Shown: positions 23,101-31,704 of the stretch, piece after piece
How the letters are laid out: the number at the start of each line of letters is the position of its first letter
How positions within the stretch are numbered: the stretch's first letter is position 1
NCBI GenBank assembly: GCA_902651635.1
Contig: CACRSC010000007.1
Coordinates: 301,974 to 365,973, forward strand
Reading direction: 5' to 3'
DNA: 64,000 nt
Source of the DNA: Mastigamoeba balamuthi
Lineage: Eukaryota; Evosea; Mastigamoebida; Mastigamoebidae
Program-made: the position numbers and the translations under genes
Notes under the pieces: generated by a model
Databases searched by the model: none
Told to the model about the DNA's origin: nothing
Seen by the model: the letters and a program-made list of their open reading frames with translations, nothing else

Positions 23101-23870
23101 GGAGCGCGACGTTGTGCGCGACATCAAGGAGAAGCTCGGGTNCTACCGTGCGCGCTCGCTCTCTCTCTCTCTTCTCCTGTCAGCTGGTCTGGCGCGTCTC
23201 TGACGGCTTGTGGGCGCCCCCCTCGCAGTGATGAAGCTGCTGGGCGAGGACGGCGTGTACCTCTCGTCGTCGAGCTCGGAGCGCGACGTTGTGCGCGACA
23301 TCAAGGAGAAGCTCGGGTACATTGCGCTCGACTACAACGCGGAGCTCTCCAAGCCCCTGGACTCGATCGTCCAGCGCTACCAGCTGCCCGACGAGAAGGC
23401 AACGCCCTCCCACCCACCGCGCCCCAGAGCGCACGAGCTGAGCCCCGTGCCGCGCCGCACGCCCCGCGCAGGTGGTCAGCGTGGCGCACTCGCGGTTCGC
23501 GTGCGCCGAGCCGCTGTTCCAGCCGAAGCTGCTGTCCAAGGACACGTACGGCGTGGCCTCGATGATCGTCGAGAGCATCAGCGAGAGCGAGGAGAAGGAC
23601 AGGCTCGCGCTGGTCTCGAACATCGTGCTCGCGGGCGGGTCGACGCTGTTCCCCAACTTCACGCAGCGGATGGACAGGGAGCTGCGCGCGCAGCTGGGCG
23701 ACGAGGCCGTGCCGGGCCTCGTGGCGCCCGAGAACAGGCTGCTGTCGGTCTGGATCGGGGGGTCGCAGCTGTGCTCGGACCACCAGGCGTTCTGCGACAT
23801 GTGCGTCTCGCGCGCAGAGTGGGAGGAGAAGGGCCCCTCAGCTATCGCGCACTTCGGGCTCGCCAAGTAG
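20143..23870 (+). CDS. Filactin: Ist1 domain, two filamin repeats and a C-terminal actin domain
   Basis: Exons 20143-20180, 20259-20391, 20758-21024, 21093-21817, 21919-22019, 22084-22166, 22229-22657, 22720-22945, 23229-23398 and 23472-23870 keep one frame (856 residues) with no stop between domains. The N-terminus ([38 protein letters not shown]) is an ESCRT-III-like Ist1 domain. Two filamin Ig repeats follow ([19 protein letters not shown] and [16 protein letters not shown]). A linker [11 protein letters not shown] leads to a divergent actin: [10 protein letters not shown] (phosphate 1), [27 protein letters not shown] (phosphate 2), [11 protein letters not shown], ending SVWIGGS...IAHFGLAK. 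This order is what I recall as filactin, described from Dictyostelium. Three introns (21025-21092, 22020-22083, 23399-23471) are GC-AG. The model skips one of two near-identical copies of exon 9 around the N at 23142. Confidence 0.85.
22941..23321 (+). repeat. Tandem copy of one intron-exon unit joined by a single N (probable scaffold join)
   Basis: Positions 22941-23141 and 23143-23321 each hold the end of the exon ...SNY, an intron and the exon beginning [14 protein letters not shown]. The exon copies are identical in what can be read. The introns differ in sequence and length (106 versus 81 nt). They are separated by one undetermined base at 23142. Two overlapping contig ends from different alleles, left unmerged, explain this best. 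Confidence 0.75.
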
Positions 23871-23972
23871 GCCTCGGCCGTGTCCTAACATTAGGCGGTT
23901 TCCAGCAGCGTTGGCTGGATTGGCTGAGATGCCACGTTGATTTCGGAACACACAAAGTTCTATTTTGTGAAA

Positions 23973-24045
23973 TCCTCAGTAGTATAACGGTTTAGTATAG
24001 CCGTCTGTCACATGGCTGATCGGGGTTCAATTCCCCGCTGGGGAG
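23973..24045 (+). tRNA. tRNA-Asp (GUC)
   Basis: A 73-nt cloverleaf. The acceptor stem TCCTCAG pairs with CTGGGGA, the D-loop region is GTATAACGGTTTAGTA, the anticodon stem is GCCGT/ATGGC around the loop CTGTCAC (anticodon GTC), and the T arm is CGGGG-TTCAATT-CCCCG. The discriminator is G. A run of five T follows at 24047-24051, as expected for RNA polymerase III termination. There is no intron. Confidence 0.95.
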
Positions 24046-24109
24046 CTTTTTCTTTCCTCTGTAAAAACATCGTTGATTTTTCTTCGGCTCCTGCAGAATC
24101 TGCACGTGT

Positions 24110-24265
24110 ATGACAATTGAATATCGTCGTATGTCATGCGAGGATGAACCAACTACTGGACGCAGGATTTGCGATGCCAATACCAACGAGATCATCTGGG
24201 AGGACGTAGGTCCGACAGAGATTTACGCCCCAGACACCAAGATCCGCCGGTTGCCACACACGTGA
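24110..24265 (+). CDS. Small ORF of 51 codons, doubtful
   Basis: An ATG-to-TGA frame with balanced protein-like composition (it includes NTNEIIWEDVGPTEIY) lies just before the membrane-protein start. It contains no domain I recognise and could be part of the 5' leader. A CTGCAG acceptor-like site precedes it. Confidence 0.15.
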   Translation: MTIEYRRMSCEDEPTTGRRICDANTNEIIWEDVGPTEIYAPDTKIRRLPHT

Positions 24266-24273
24266 TCACCAAA

Positions 24274-26478
24274 ATGGCGCCAGGGGCCTCGTGCAGGTGT
24301 ACTGTCGCTCTGCTCTGCGCAGTGGCTGCTCTCCCCCTCTGGGCCACCTTCGTGGCCATGCGCTGGGACTTTGTGGACATCGGCGCAGTGCCCTCGGTGT
24401 CCAACGTGTCGGTCGAGTTCGACGGACCCAGCGGTGCTCCCGGGCCTCTCCGCTCCCCGCCTGCACTCCCTCCCCATCTTCCACGCCCAGCAGCAATTGC
24501 TCTCTGCTGTGTGGGGCAGCGATTCCCTCTGGTGGCACTTGGTTTTTTCAGTTTGTGCTGCTGTGTTGTGTGCCCCTGTGCTTGGCGACTGAGGCGGCCG
24601 CTGCCTGCGCCTGCACCCCACAGGCATCGGGTACGTTGTGCTCCACTTTGGCCAGGCGGTGCCCCGGCCGCGCGCGCACTGGGGCGGCTGGCTGTCCCGC
24701 GAGAGCTCTGCCCTGGTGGAGGTCCTCGACACCCTCGGGGCCCCTCAAAGGACGCCCCTCGTTCTCGACTACCGTCTGATCGCCGCGGGCCCCGGCTGCG
24801 ACGAGGACACGCACTTCGACTCTGTGATGCTCGACTGGCCCCGCGGCGACAGCCACACGGGCGCTCTGCTGCCCCCCGGGACCGACGGCGCCGTCGTGCT
24901 GGTCCTCCACGACCTCAAGGGCCACGTGCCCTTCGCCGCCCTCGCCCTCAACGCCTCCAAAGCCCTCGCGGGCCTTGAGGGCTTTCTGGACAGCGACCAC
25001 GATGGCACCGTGGTGCTGCAGGAGGTTGGCATAGCGCAGGATCAGGCGCGTCAGCCCCCAGCTGTGTGGGCGATGACCATCTGCTGACTCGCCTCAACAC
25101 GCAGGTGCGCTCGCGCAGTGCTGCAGATGCACTGTGGGCGTGTGTGCGGTGGCTGCTGCTCCCAGTTCCTGTGCTGGCTGTGCTGGGCCTCTGCGCTCTG
25201 CACCCCGCCGAGGCGGAGGTCCCCGTCGCGGACCCCAGCGCCTCCAGCAGTGCTGGGCAGCCTAGGCGGTCGTTGTCCCCGCGCTTGCTGGCCTGCTCCG
25301 CTACTGTGTTGCTCGCCGCTGTGCTGGCAGTGCGCTCTGTGCTGCCTGAGGTGCTGTGGCTGGACCGAGCAGCGGGGGCTGAGGTTCTGCTCAGCTGCCT
25401 CGCTGTTGCTGCTGCTCTGCGCTCGCGCACGGTCTCTCAGTCTCGTGATGTCTCTCTGGGGCTGGTAGCCGTGGCTCTCGCTGCCGGCGCGTTTGCGTGC
25501 AGCACGCATGCGCGTGGCCTCTTTCTCCCCCGCTGCTTTGCCAACTTGTCCGTCTACCTGTCTATTGCCATGCGTGTGGCCCCGATCGCGATGGGCCACC
25601 TGCTGGTTGCGCTGCTGTTCATGCCGAGGCGGACCGCGGGTGTCGCACTCGCCATGTGCGCCATCGTGGTCGGACAGACGAGCCCCGCAAGGCGGTCCGA
25701 GGACGACTGGATGGGTCTCTACGACCTCTTCAATTCGCTGGTGGTCGTCCTCCTGCTCGCCGCCGCCGTTGCATGGCAGTATGTGCCTGCCTGGTGCATC
25801 AGCTGGGCTGCCCGCGCAGTCTCTACGGGTGTCGCGATGTACGACGTAGGCACAGTCGCTGCCTTCCTGGGCCCCAGGGGCTCTGTGGCGCTGCTGTGGG
25901 GGTTCGTGGCGCTGCTCCCCTGGGCTGTCGGCCGCCGCTCGCGGTGGCTGCAGTCTGCCGCGTCGCTGCTGCTGTTCGCGGGGATGCTGTCCACGCCCCT
26001 GGGCCGTCTGGTGGGCCAGAAGCTCAGCCCCTTCCCCGACCGCGGCACGCAGGCCTCGGTGGCCGCTCTGCTCCTCGTTGCTGTGCACCGTGCGCTCTCG
26101 TGGGCTGCCGGACCCGAGGGCATCGACGCCGACGTGGTGACTGACGGCCTGGGGTACAGCGGAGCGCTTCTCACGGGGATCTACGTGTCGTCTGCGCTGC
26201 TCTACGAGCGCCCTGCGCAGTGGCTGCTCTCCCAACTGTACATGTGGGCTCTGTTGGCTGTGGCCCTTCGCCTGGGCGACGTACGCGGGGCGGCGACATC
26301 GATGAGGAGCAGGGTTGCGGCAGCGGCTGTCGGGTACTCGGTCGTCAAGCTCTGCGACGCTTTCTGCTTTGCAGGCATTGGGGCAGTGGGCGCCGCTGTC
26401 TGGTTTGCGGTCCTCTGGCTGTGCGTGCAGCGGAGCAGGAAACTGGACCGGAACATGGAGCAGGAGGCGCAGAAGTGA
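24274..26478 (+). CDS. Polytopic membrane protein with N-terminal lumenal domain and EF-hand loop
   Basis: Exons 24274-24433, 24624-25024 and 25105-26478 (introns 190 and 80 nt) encode 644 residues. A signal-anchor (VALLCAVAALPLWATFVAM) is followed by a soluble domain of about 140 residues. That domain ends in a textbook 12-residue EF-hand loop, DSDHDGTVVLQE. The third exon encodes roughly ten or more hydrophobic helices. Charged loops contain ARRSEDDWMGLYD, and the C-terminus is basic then acidic (RSRKLDRNMEQEAQK). I do not recognise the family. Calcium sensing through the EF-hand is inferred. The third exon is a long intronless membrane block, which may be the ancestral core. Confidence 0.7.
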
Positions 26479-26686
26479 GCGAGATGGAGACAGCCCCATC
26501 GGCTGTTGCAACATTGAATAGAATGTCGAGCGATGCACTAACAACGGTGGCAAGAAAGGGCTTCCGCGAGAGGTCGTTGTTGTTTGGGGCGTCTTGTAGC
26601 AGGCCAGAAACGAGTCGGTGGGGCACGGCCTCCTGACGGGGCACTCGGGGGATCGGTGGCAGACTCTACCTCAGTGGCCATCTCGC

Positions 26687-27255
26687 CTACTCCTCCCACT
26701 TATTGTCGCGGATGTACGACTCGATGTACGCCAGGTGGCGCTGCTCGTCGGCGTAGAAGTCGGCGAGCATGCGGGCGGGGGGCACCGGCGTCGCGATGCC
26801 CTGCGCGTGCTTGTACTCGTTGTTGGTGACGGCCTCGTTGGACCGCATCGCCTTCATCATCCCCTCCAGCGTCATCGCCTTGCTGATGGTCATCCCGCTC
26901 ATCACCGCCCCCTGCGCCGCGAGCGCGTCTCCGGTTACGGAAAAATCCGCCAGTTGCGTCACGTCCTCGGAAATGAGGAAAAGTGCACAAAATATCGCGA
27001 TTGAGGAGCACGCGCCTTGTAGTCGAGCGTGAAGGCGATGGGCGCGAAGCCGAGGGCGCCGACGAAGGCGCTGAGCTGCTGGGCGTGGCGCAGGTGGTCG
27101 TCGCGGAAGGCCGCGAGGTTCGTGACGAGGTCGGGGACCCCGGCGGCGAGGTCCACGGCGAGCGCGTAGCAGTAGAAGGCGTCCACGTCCACCTGCGTCA
27201 GCTTGTTCAGGTGGCCCGCCAGCTTCGCGGCCTCGGGCGTCGGTGTCGCCGTCAT
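26687..27255 (-). CDS. Ferritin-like four-helix protein
   Basis: Exons 27255-27016 and 26965-26687 give 172 residues. The join uses a GC-AG intron of 50 nt (AAG|GCGCGT). Helix 1 reads VDVDAFYCYALAVDL and helix 2 FRDDHLRHAQQL. After the intron come EYKHA and FYADEQRHLAYIE. The D/E-x-x-H pairs (DHLRH, EYKH, EQRH) resemble metal ligands of rubrerythrin/ferritin-like proteins, and the DEQRHLAYIE ending is typical of that fold. The exact subfamily is not certain. A broken copy of its first exon lies at 29391-29523, so the gene is part of a duplicated block with the coiled-coil gene. Confidence 0.7.
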
Positions 27256-27552
27256 TCTCAAAAGAGGTCCTGCGTGCAGCTTGGTGCTGATATGATTCGG
27301 ATCTCTGAGAGGTCTTGCCTGTTCGTGTCGCTTATGACTGCAGGGTGCCCACAGGAGACGCACCATTCAACGGAAATGCGATGGTGCCGCACAGGTAAAA
27401 ATAAGCAAACTGCGTTGTACGGCGTGACCTCGCGCGGTGGATGTGCGGCGTGGTAGGGGTGTGCAGTCTCAGTGGGCGTGTGCGGTGGTGATATGCACAT
27501 GAGTTTGCGGGGTTGGTGCTCGCGGGGCGACAGCAGGTGACTCGGGGTGGCG

Positions 27553-28255
27553 TCATTGACGCCCCTCTGGGCCTCCAGCTTGGCGATCATGCTCGCCGTG
27601 GCATCCTCGGCCCTCTGCTTCGAGCTTGGCAATCATTGTTTGGCTGGCGGCGGTCCTCGGCCCTCTCTGGGCTTCGGCCAGGGCGATCGCGGAGTGGCGC
27701 ATGGCGGCATCCTCGGCCCTCTTGGCTTCGTCCTCGGTGATCCTGACCTGGCTCGCGGAGGCGTCCTCTTCCCCCAGGGCCTCGATTTCGGTGAGGTGCT
27801 GGGACGTGCCCGTGCGGGTGACCTCGTCGAAGGACTCGAAGCAGGCCATGTCGTGGCTATGGGCGCTGCAGGCCGCGAGGCGGTCGGCGAGGGCGACCTG
27901 GGCGACGGCGCCATCGAGCTCGCGTTGGGCCTTGTCGTAGAGCTCCCTGGTGTGGCGGGACTCCTCCTCGGCCTCCCTGCGCCTCTGGTAGCTGAGGCCA
28001 CTGCCCTCTGCGCCTCGATCACCGCCCCGAGGTCGGCGGTCGTGTCGAGGGCGTCGCGGTGCTGCTGCTGCTCTTGGTGCTTCCAAGGAGCGGCCGGGGC
28101 TGCGGGGGTGGAGAGCCGCGGCAGGCGGTCGGGGTGGCCCGCGAGGGCAGGGCGGGACTGGGACTTGGGCTGGGCTGCTGTGGTATTGGTCGCGGTGACG
28201 TCGCCATTGAAGGGCAGGGGCGCGCGGGGCTGCGGCGGACGTGCTGACAATCGGC
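27553..28255 (-). pseudogene. Broken copy of the coiled-coil gene at 29664-31124
   Basis: It aligns with the intact paralogue from FNGDVTATN and RDALDTTADLGAVIEAQ through RRREAEEESRHTRELYD and SHDMACFESFDEVTR. The frame shifts right after IEAQ, so the two halves lie in different frames. The N-terminus is missing, lost where the inverted repeat begins, and the C-terminal third is absent. It is therefore a decayed duplicate. Confidence 0.75.
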
Positions 28256-28283
28256 CAAAGGCGAACACAAATGAAAACAAAAA

Positions 28284-28360
28284 GGTGGGGTAGAGTCTCG
28301 AACCAGAGACCACCGGGTTAACAAGTTGGTAGCAGGTACCGCTAACCTACGGTGCCCCAC
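28284..28360 (-). tRNA. tRNA-like sequence, left arm copy (degenerate)
   Basis: Reading the minus strand, an A-box (TAGGTTAGCGG) and a B-box (GGTTCGAGACT) are well placed, and the ends pair as GTGGGG/CCCCAC with T5 just after. The T stem and anticodon stem pair poorly. TTGTTAA would be an Asn-type loop. It is probably a pseudo-tRNA or tRNA-derived element end rather than a working tRNA. Confidence 0.35.
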
Positions 28361-28984
28361 GGGAATTATTACTTTGTTTTTTATGTTTTCCTCTGCTCCA
28401 GGCGACACTTCTGAGTTGAAACGCAGCAGCCCCGGACGGCACTCAACCGTTTCTACAACGTTTCTATCCCACGGTCGCGGGTGTCTCAAGAGCCATCTGC
28501 TGTCTTGCCGGACGCCAGCCACCATGCAAAGGTGCGGCCGGACAGAAAAGCAATTGCCAAATGTGGGAATGAAAAAGTGAACCACCGAAGCTTCCACGGT
28601 TTTCCTCCTTGAACAAACGGGACAGCTCTACTAACACGTGTGAACTTGTGCAGAAGGAGCTCCTCAGCGCAGCCGCACACGCCACGACACTCTCCCGCCC
28701 TGGTCCAGCATTAGTAGAGCTGTCCCGTTTGTTCAAGGAGGAAAACCGTGGAAGCTTCGGTGGTTCACTTTTTCATTCCCACATTTGGCAATTGCTTTTC
28801 TGTCCGGCCGCACCTTTGCATGGTGGCTGGCGTCCGGCAAGACAGCAGGTGGCTCTTGAGACACCCGCGACCGTGGGATAGAAACGTTGTAGAAACGGTT
28901 GAGTGCCGTCCGGGGCTGCTGCGTTTCAACTCAGAAGTGTCGCCTGGAGCAGAGGAAAACATAAAAAACAAAGTAATAATTCCC

Positions 28985-29061
28985 GTGGGGCACCGTAGGT
29001 TAGCGGTACCTGCTACCAACTTGTTAACCCGGTGGTCTCTGGTTCGAGACTCTACCCCACC
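28985..29061 (+). tRNA. tRNA-like sequence, right arm copy (degenerate)
   Basis: This is the inverted twin of the copy at 28284-28360, apparently identical. It is followed by TTTTT at 29062-29066. It has good internal promoter boxes, but the cloverleaf is imperfect, so transcription by RNA polymerase III is plausible and aminoacylation is doubtful. Confidence 0.35.
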
Positions 29062-29129
29062 TTTTTGTTTTCCTTCGTGATCATAGTCTGGAACACGTCC
29101 GCGATGCCCTCAGCCCGTCGTGCCGTAGC

Positions 29130-29390
29130 CGCACAAGCATCGCGACGCCCTCGACACGACCGCCGACCTCGGGGCGGTGATCGAGGCGCAGAGGGCAGTG
29201 GCCTCGAGGCCCAGAGGGAAGAGGACGCCTCCGCGAGCCAGGTCAGGATCACCGAGCTCGAACCCAAGAGGGCCGACTCCGCCCCAGCCACACTAAGATA
29301 GCCCAGCTGGAGGCCCAGAGGGTCCGCGTGTACCGCCGCCATCGCCGAGCTCGAGGCCCAAGAGGGCCGAGTACACCGCCCCGAGGTTCG
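29130..29390 (+). pseudogene. Inverted fragment of the coiled-coil gene
   Basis: The plus strand reads HRDALDTTADLGAVIEAQ, which matches the same region of both minus-strand copies. It then degenerates into short frames. Its orientation is opposite to the intact gene, mirroring the copy on the other side of the inverted repeat. Confidence 0.6.
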
Positions 29391-29523
29391 AGACGAGGTC
29401 GGGACCCCTGCGGGGAGGTCCACGGCGAGGGCGTAGTAGTAGAAGGCGTCCACGTCCACCTGCTTCAGCTCTCTCAGGTGGCCCGCCAGCTTCGCGGGCC
29501 TCGCGTGTCGGTAGTGCTGTCAT
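29391..29523 (-). pseudogene. Broken 5' fragment of the ferritin-like gene
   Basis: It starts with an ATG context like the intact gene (MTALPTREA versus MTATPTPEA), then shifts frame. The alternative frame continues as VDAFYYYALAVDLPAGV, matching helix 1 of the intact protein. It stops within the first exon. Confidence 0.7.
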
Positions 29524-29663
29524 TCGCTAGGGGCCTTGTGCATCAGCCTCGCTCCTGTACAGATCCCCATAGCCAATGCCGGCGGCGGTGGATGAACGTG
29601 GATTGACGGCACCCAGGTTAACCGCATAACACTGCTGTGAGGCCTTGTGTGGCGCGCGTGCTC

Positions 29664-31124
29664 TCAGTGGGTGTGTGCGGTGGTGATTTGTACAGGTGAT
29701 GTGTGCTTGGTGCTCACAGGGCGACAACAGGCGAAGTTGGGCGTGGCGTTCTCGTCCTGCCCGTCATTCTTGGCGAGTGCCTGGTCTTTGCGGAGAATCC
29801 CGCAGTGCCTCGAGGCAGCAGCGAGCTGGTCCGGAGGACGGAATGCCAGTACCTCGCCCTCGGGGTGCCGGGCGGCCACGGTGGAGTTCGCACTCGAGGT
29901 GGCTTGTGCCTCGTCGAGTGCCCTCTCCATCTCACAGAGCCTCATGCAGAGGCGGCGGGCGAGCCTCTGGCCCTGGTCGGCGCGGGCCACGGCGTGCGCG
30001 GCGGCGCCGAGGGCGCCCCTGGCCCTGGCGAGTTCGTCGGTCAGCTCGGCGATGCGCTGGCCGTCGTCTTCGACACGGCGGGAGAGCGCCGTGGCGTGGG
30101 CGACTGCGCTGAGGAGCTCGGCGCGGAGCTCGTCGGCCAGCACGGTGTTGCTCTGGGAGCGGGCCTCGGCCGCATCCCTCTCGCGGTGCGCGTCGGCGAG
30201 CTCAGCCTCGAGCTGGGCGATCCTGGAGTGGCTCAGTGCGGCATCCCCGGCCATCTGGGCCTCGAGCTGGGCGCTTCTTGCGAGGTTCGGGGCGGCATCC
30301 TCGGCCCTCCGGGCTTCGAGCTCGGCGTTCAAGGCGCGACTGGATTCGGAGTCGCGGGTCCACGGGGCTTCGACCTCACCGGGGCGCTGGGACGTGCGCC
30401 TCCGGGTGGCTTCGTCGAAGTACTCGAGGCAGGCCATGGCACGGATCTGGGCGCTGCCGGCCCCGAGGCGGTCTGTGATGGCGGCGACCTGGGAGACGGC
30501 GCCATCGAGCTCGCGCTGGGCTTCGTCGTAGAGCTCCTTGGTGCGGCGCGACTCCTCCTCGGCCTCCCTGCGCCTCTGGTCAGAGGCACAGAGCGCCGCC
30601 TCGAGGATCTCGATGCGCCTCTTGTACTCCTCGCAGTCCTCGTCGGCAGCCCTGGACGCCGGCTTCTGCGCCTCGATCGTCGCCCCGAGGTCAGCGGTCG
30701 TGTCGAGGGCGTCGTGGTGCTTGTGCGGCTGTGGCGACGACAGGCTGCGGTGCTGCTGCTGCTCTTCGTGCTTGCGAGGAGCGGCTGGGGCTGCGGGGTT
30801 GGAGATCCACGGCAGGTGATCGGGGTGGCCCGCGAGGGCAGGGGGGTACTGGGACTTGGGCTGGGTGGCTGCGGCATTCGTCGCGGAGACGTCACCGCCA
30901 AAGGGCAGGAGCACGCGGGGCTGCGGGCGCTGCACGCAGCGGTCGAGGGGCAGCGGCAGAAGGTCGGCGACGCGGAGCAGAGGCTTGGCGTTGTTCCGCG
31001 GAAGGACGGGGCCGATGAGGAGGTTGAGGAGCACAGCGCTGTTGGGATCGGCGGTAATGCGCAGGGCGCGGGGGCTCGCGGTGCTCGCGGCGCTGGCGGG
31101 GGTGTTCACGACGACTGGGTTCAT
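29664..31124 (-). CDS. Long coiled-coil protein of unknown function
   Basis: A single-exon frame of 486 codons from the first ATG (31124). The N-terminal 130 residues are Pro/Ala/His-rich and probably disordered. The rest is a heptad-rich coiled coil with segments such as RRREAEEESRRTKELYDEAQ and ELRAELLSAVAHATALSRR. There is no signal peptide and no enzymatic motif. It has two decayed relatives at 27553-28255 and 29130-29390. Upstream of the ATG is a run of about 13 G (near 31150). Structural scaffolding is a guess from the coiled coil alone. Confidence 0.55.
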   Translation of the reverse strand: MNPVVVNTPASAASTASPRALRITADPNSAVLLNLLIGPVLPRNNAKPLLRVADLLPLPLDRCVQRPQPRVLLPFGGDVSATNAAATQPKSQYPPALAGHPDHLPWISNPAAPAAPRKHEEQQQHRSLSSPQPHKHHDALDTTADLGATIEAQKPASRAADEDCEEYKRRIEILEAALCASDQRRREAEEESRRTKELYDEAQRELDGAVSQVAAITDRLGAGSAQIRAMACLEYFDEATRRRTSQRPGEVEAPWTRDSESSRALNAELEARRAEDAAPNLARSAQLEAQMAGDAALSHSRIAQLEAELADAHRERDAAEARSQSNTVLADELRAELLSAVAHATALSRRVEDDGQRIAELTDELARARGALGAAAHAVARADQGQRLARRLCMRLCEMERALDEAQATSSANSTVAARHPEGEVLAFRPPDQLAAASRHCGILRKDQALAKNDGQDENATPNFACCRPVSTKHTSPVQITTAHTH

Positions 31125-31704
31125 GGCGGGAGCGTTGGCTGGAGACTTGGGGGGGGGGGGGTTTGCAGGCAATTATGAACTAGAGGGAGGGTGCCCCGTT
31201 TTATTTGGCGCGCGATGACATCACCCCTACGGTTTTCAAAAAATCGAACGCGTAAACCTAATCCCCATTGGGGTTTTCAATTGTTTTTGCGCCGAAATCT
31301 GTCCGCAGAAAACGGCACGCACCGTTTGCAGAGGCCAATAATCCAGTAGCTTCCGCGGAGATAGTGAAAGATTAGGGGGGTCCGCTGCTCTGCTGTTTAA
31401 TGCTGGTGAAGGTCCGAGGAGCTCACGACGCCAATAACTCCTGCCACTTTTCTGTGTGTGTGAGTTTGTGCTGCTCCACAGAGTTAACCTCGCAGACAGA
31501 ATAATGGCACTGTCTTGTCGTGGTGCCTGCTCGATCACCAAACAGAATCCAGCATTGAGTGTCCTGACAATCAGCTCTGAGCCAGGAACCATGAGTGTAT
31601 TCACAAGGCACAGCAGAGTAGTCAGACCATCAAAAAGTGTGGGTGCTGGGCTCAGAGTTTGTGGTTCATGCTGCACCCTTCCTTTCCTGGTCTCTGCATT
31701 ACGT
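31125..31704. other. Intergenic region with no recognised feature
   Basis: It holds a G homopolymer at about 31149-31161 and otherwise mixed-composition sequence. I see no coding signal, RNA or repeat. Confidence 0.4.

Larger units (their letters stand above)
28273..29072. repeat. 362-bp near-perfect inverted repeat with 76-bp spacer
   Basis: The left arm is 28273-28634 and the right arm 28711-29072. One is the reverse complement of the other; reading by eye I found a single mismatch, near CAGATGGCT/CAGGTGGCT. Both outer ends hold a tRNA-like sequence followed outward by a T run. The spacer carries a plus-strand fragment of the nearby coiled-coil gene (reads KELLSAAAHATTLSR). There is no obvious target-site duplication. 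It may be a foldback-type element, a recent inverted duplication or an assembly palindrome. Confidence 0.85.

Noticed and set aside
28985-29061. Functional tRNA-Asn in the inverted repeat
   Set aside because: A- and B-boxes are good and TTGTTAA fits an Asn anticodon loop, but the anticodon stem and T stem do not pair, so it is listed only as tRNA-like.
31149-31161. Telomere- or G-quadruplex-like element
   Set aside because: It is a single G homopolymer, not a repeated G-tract unit.
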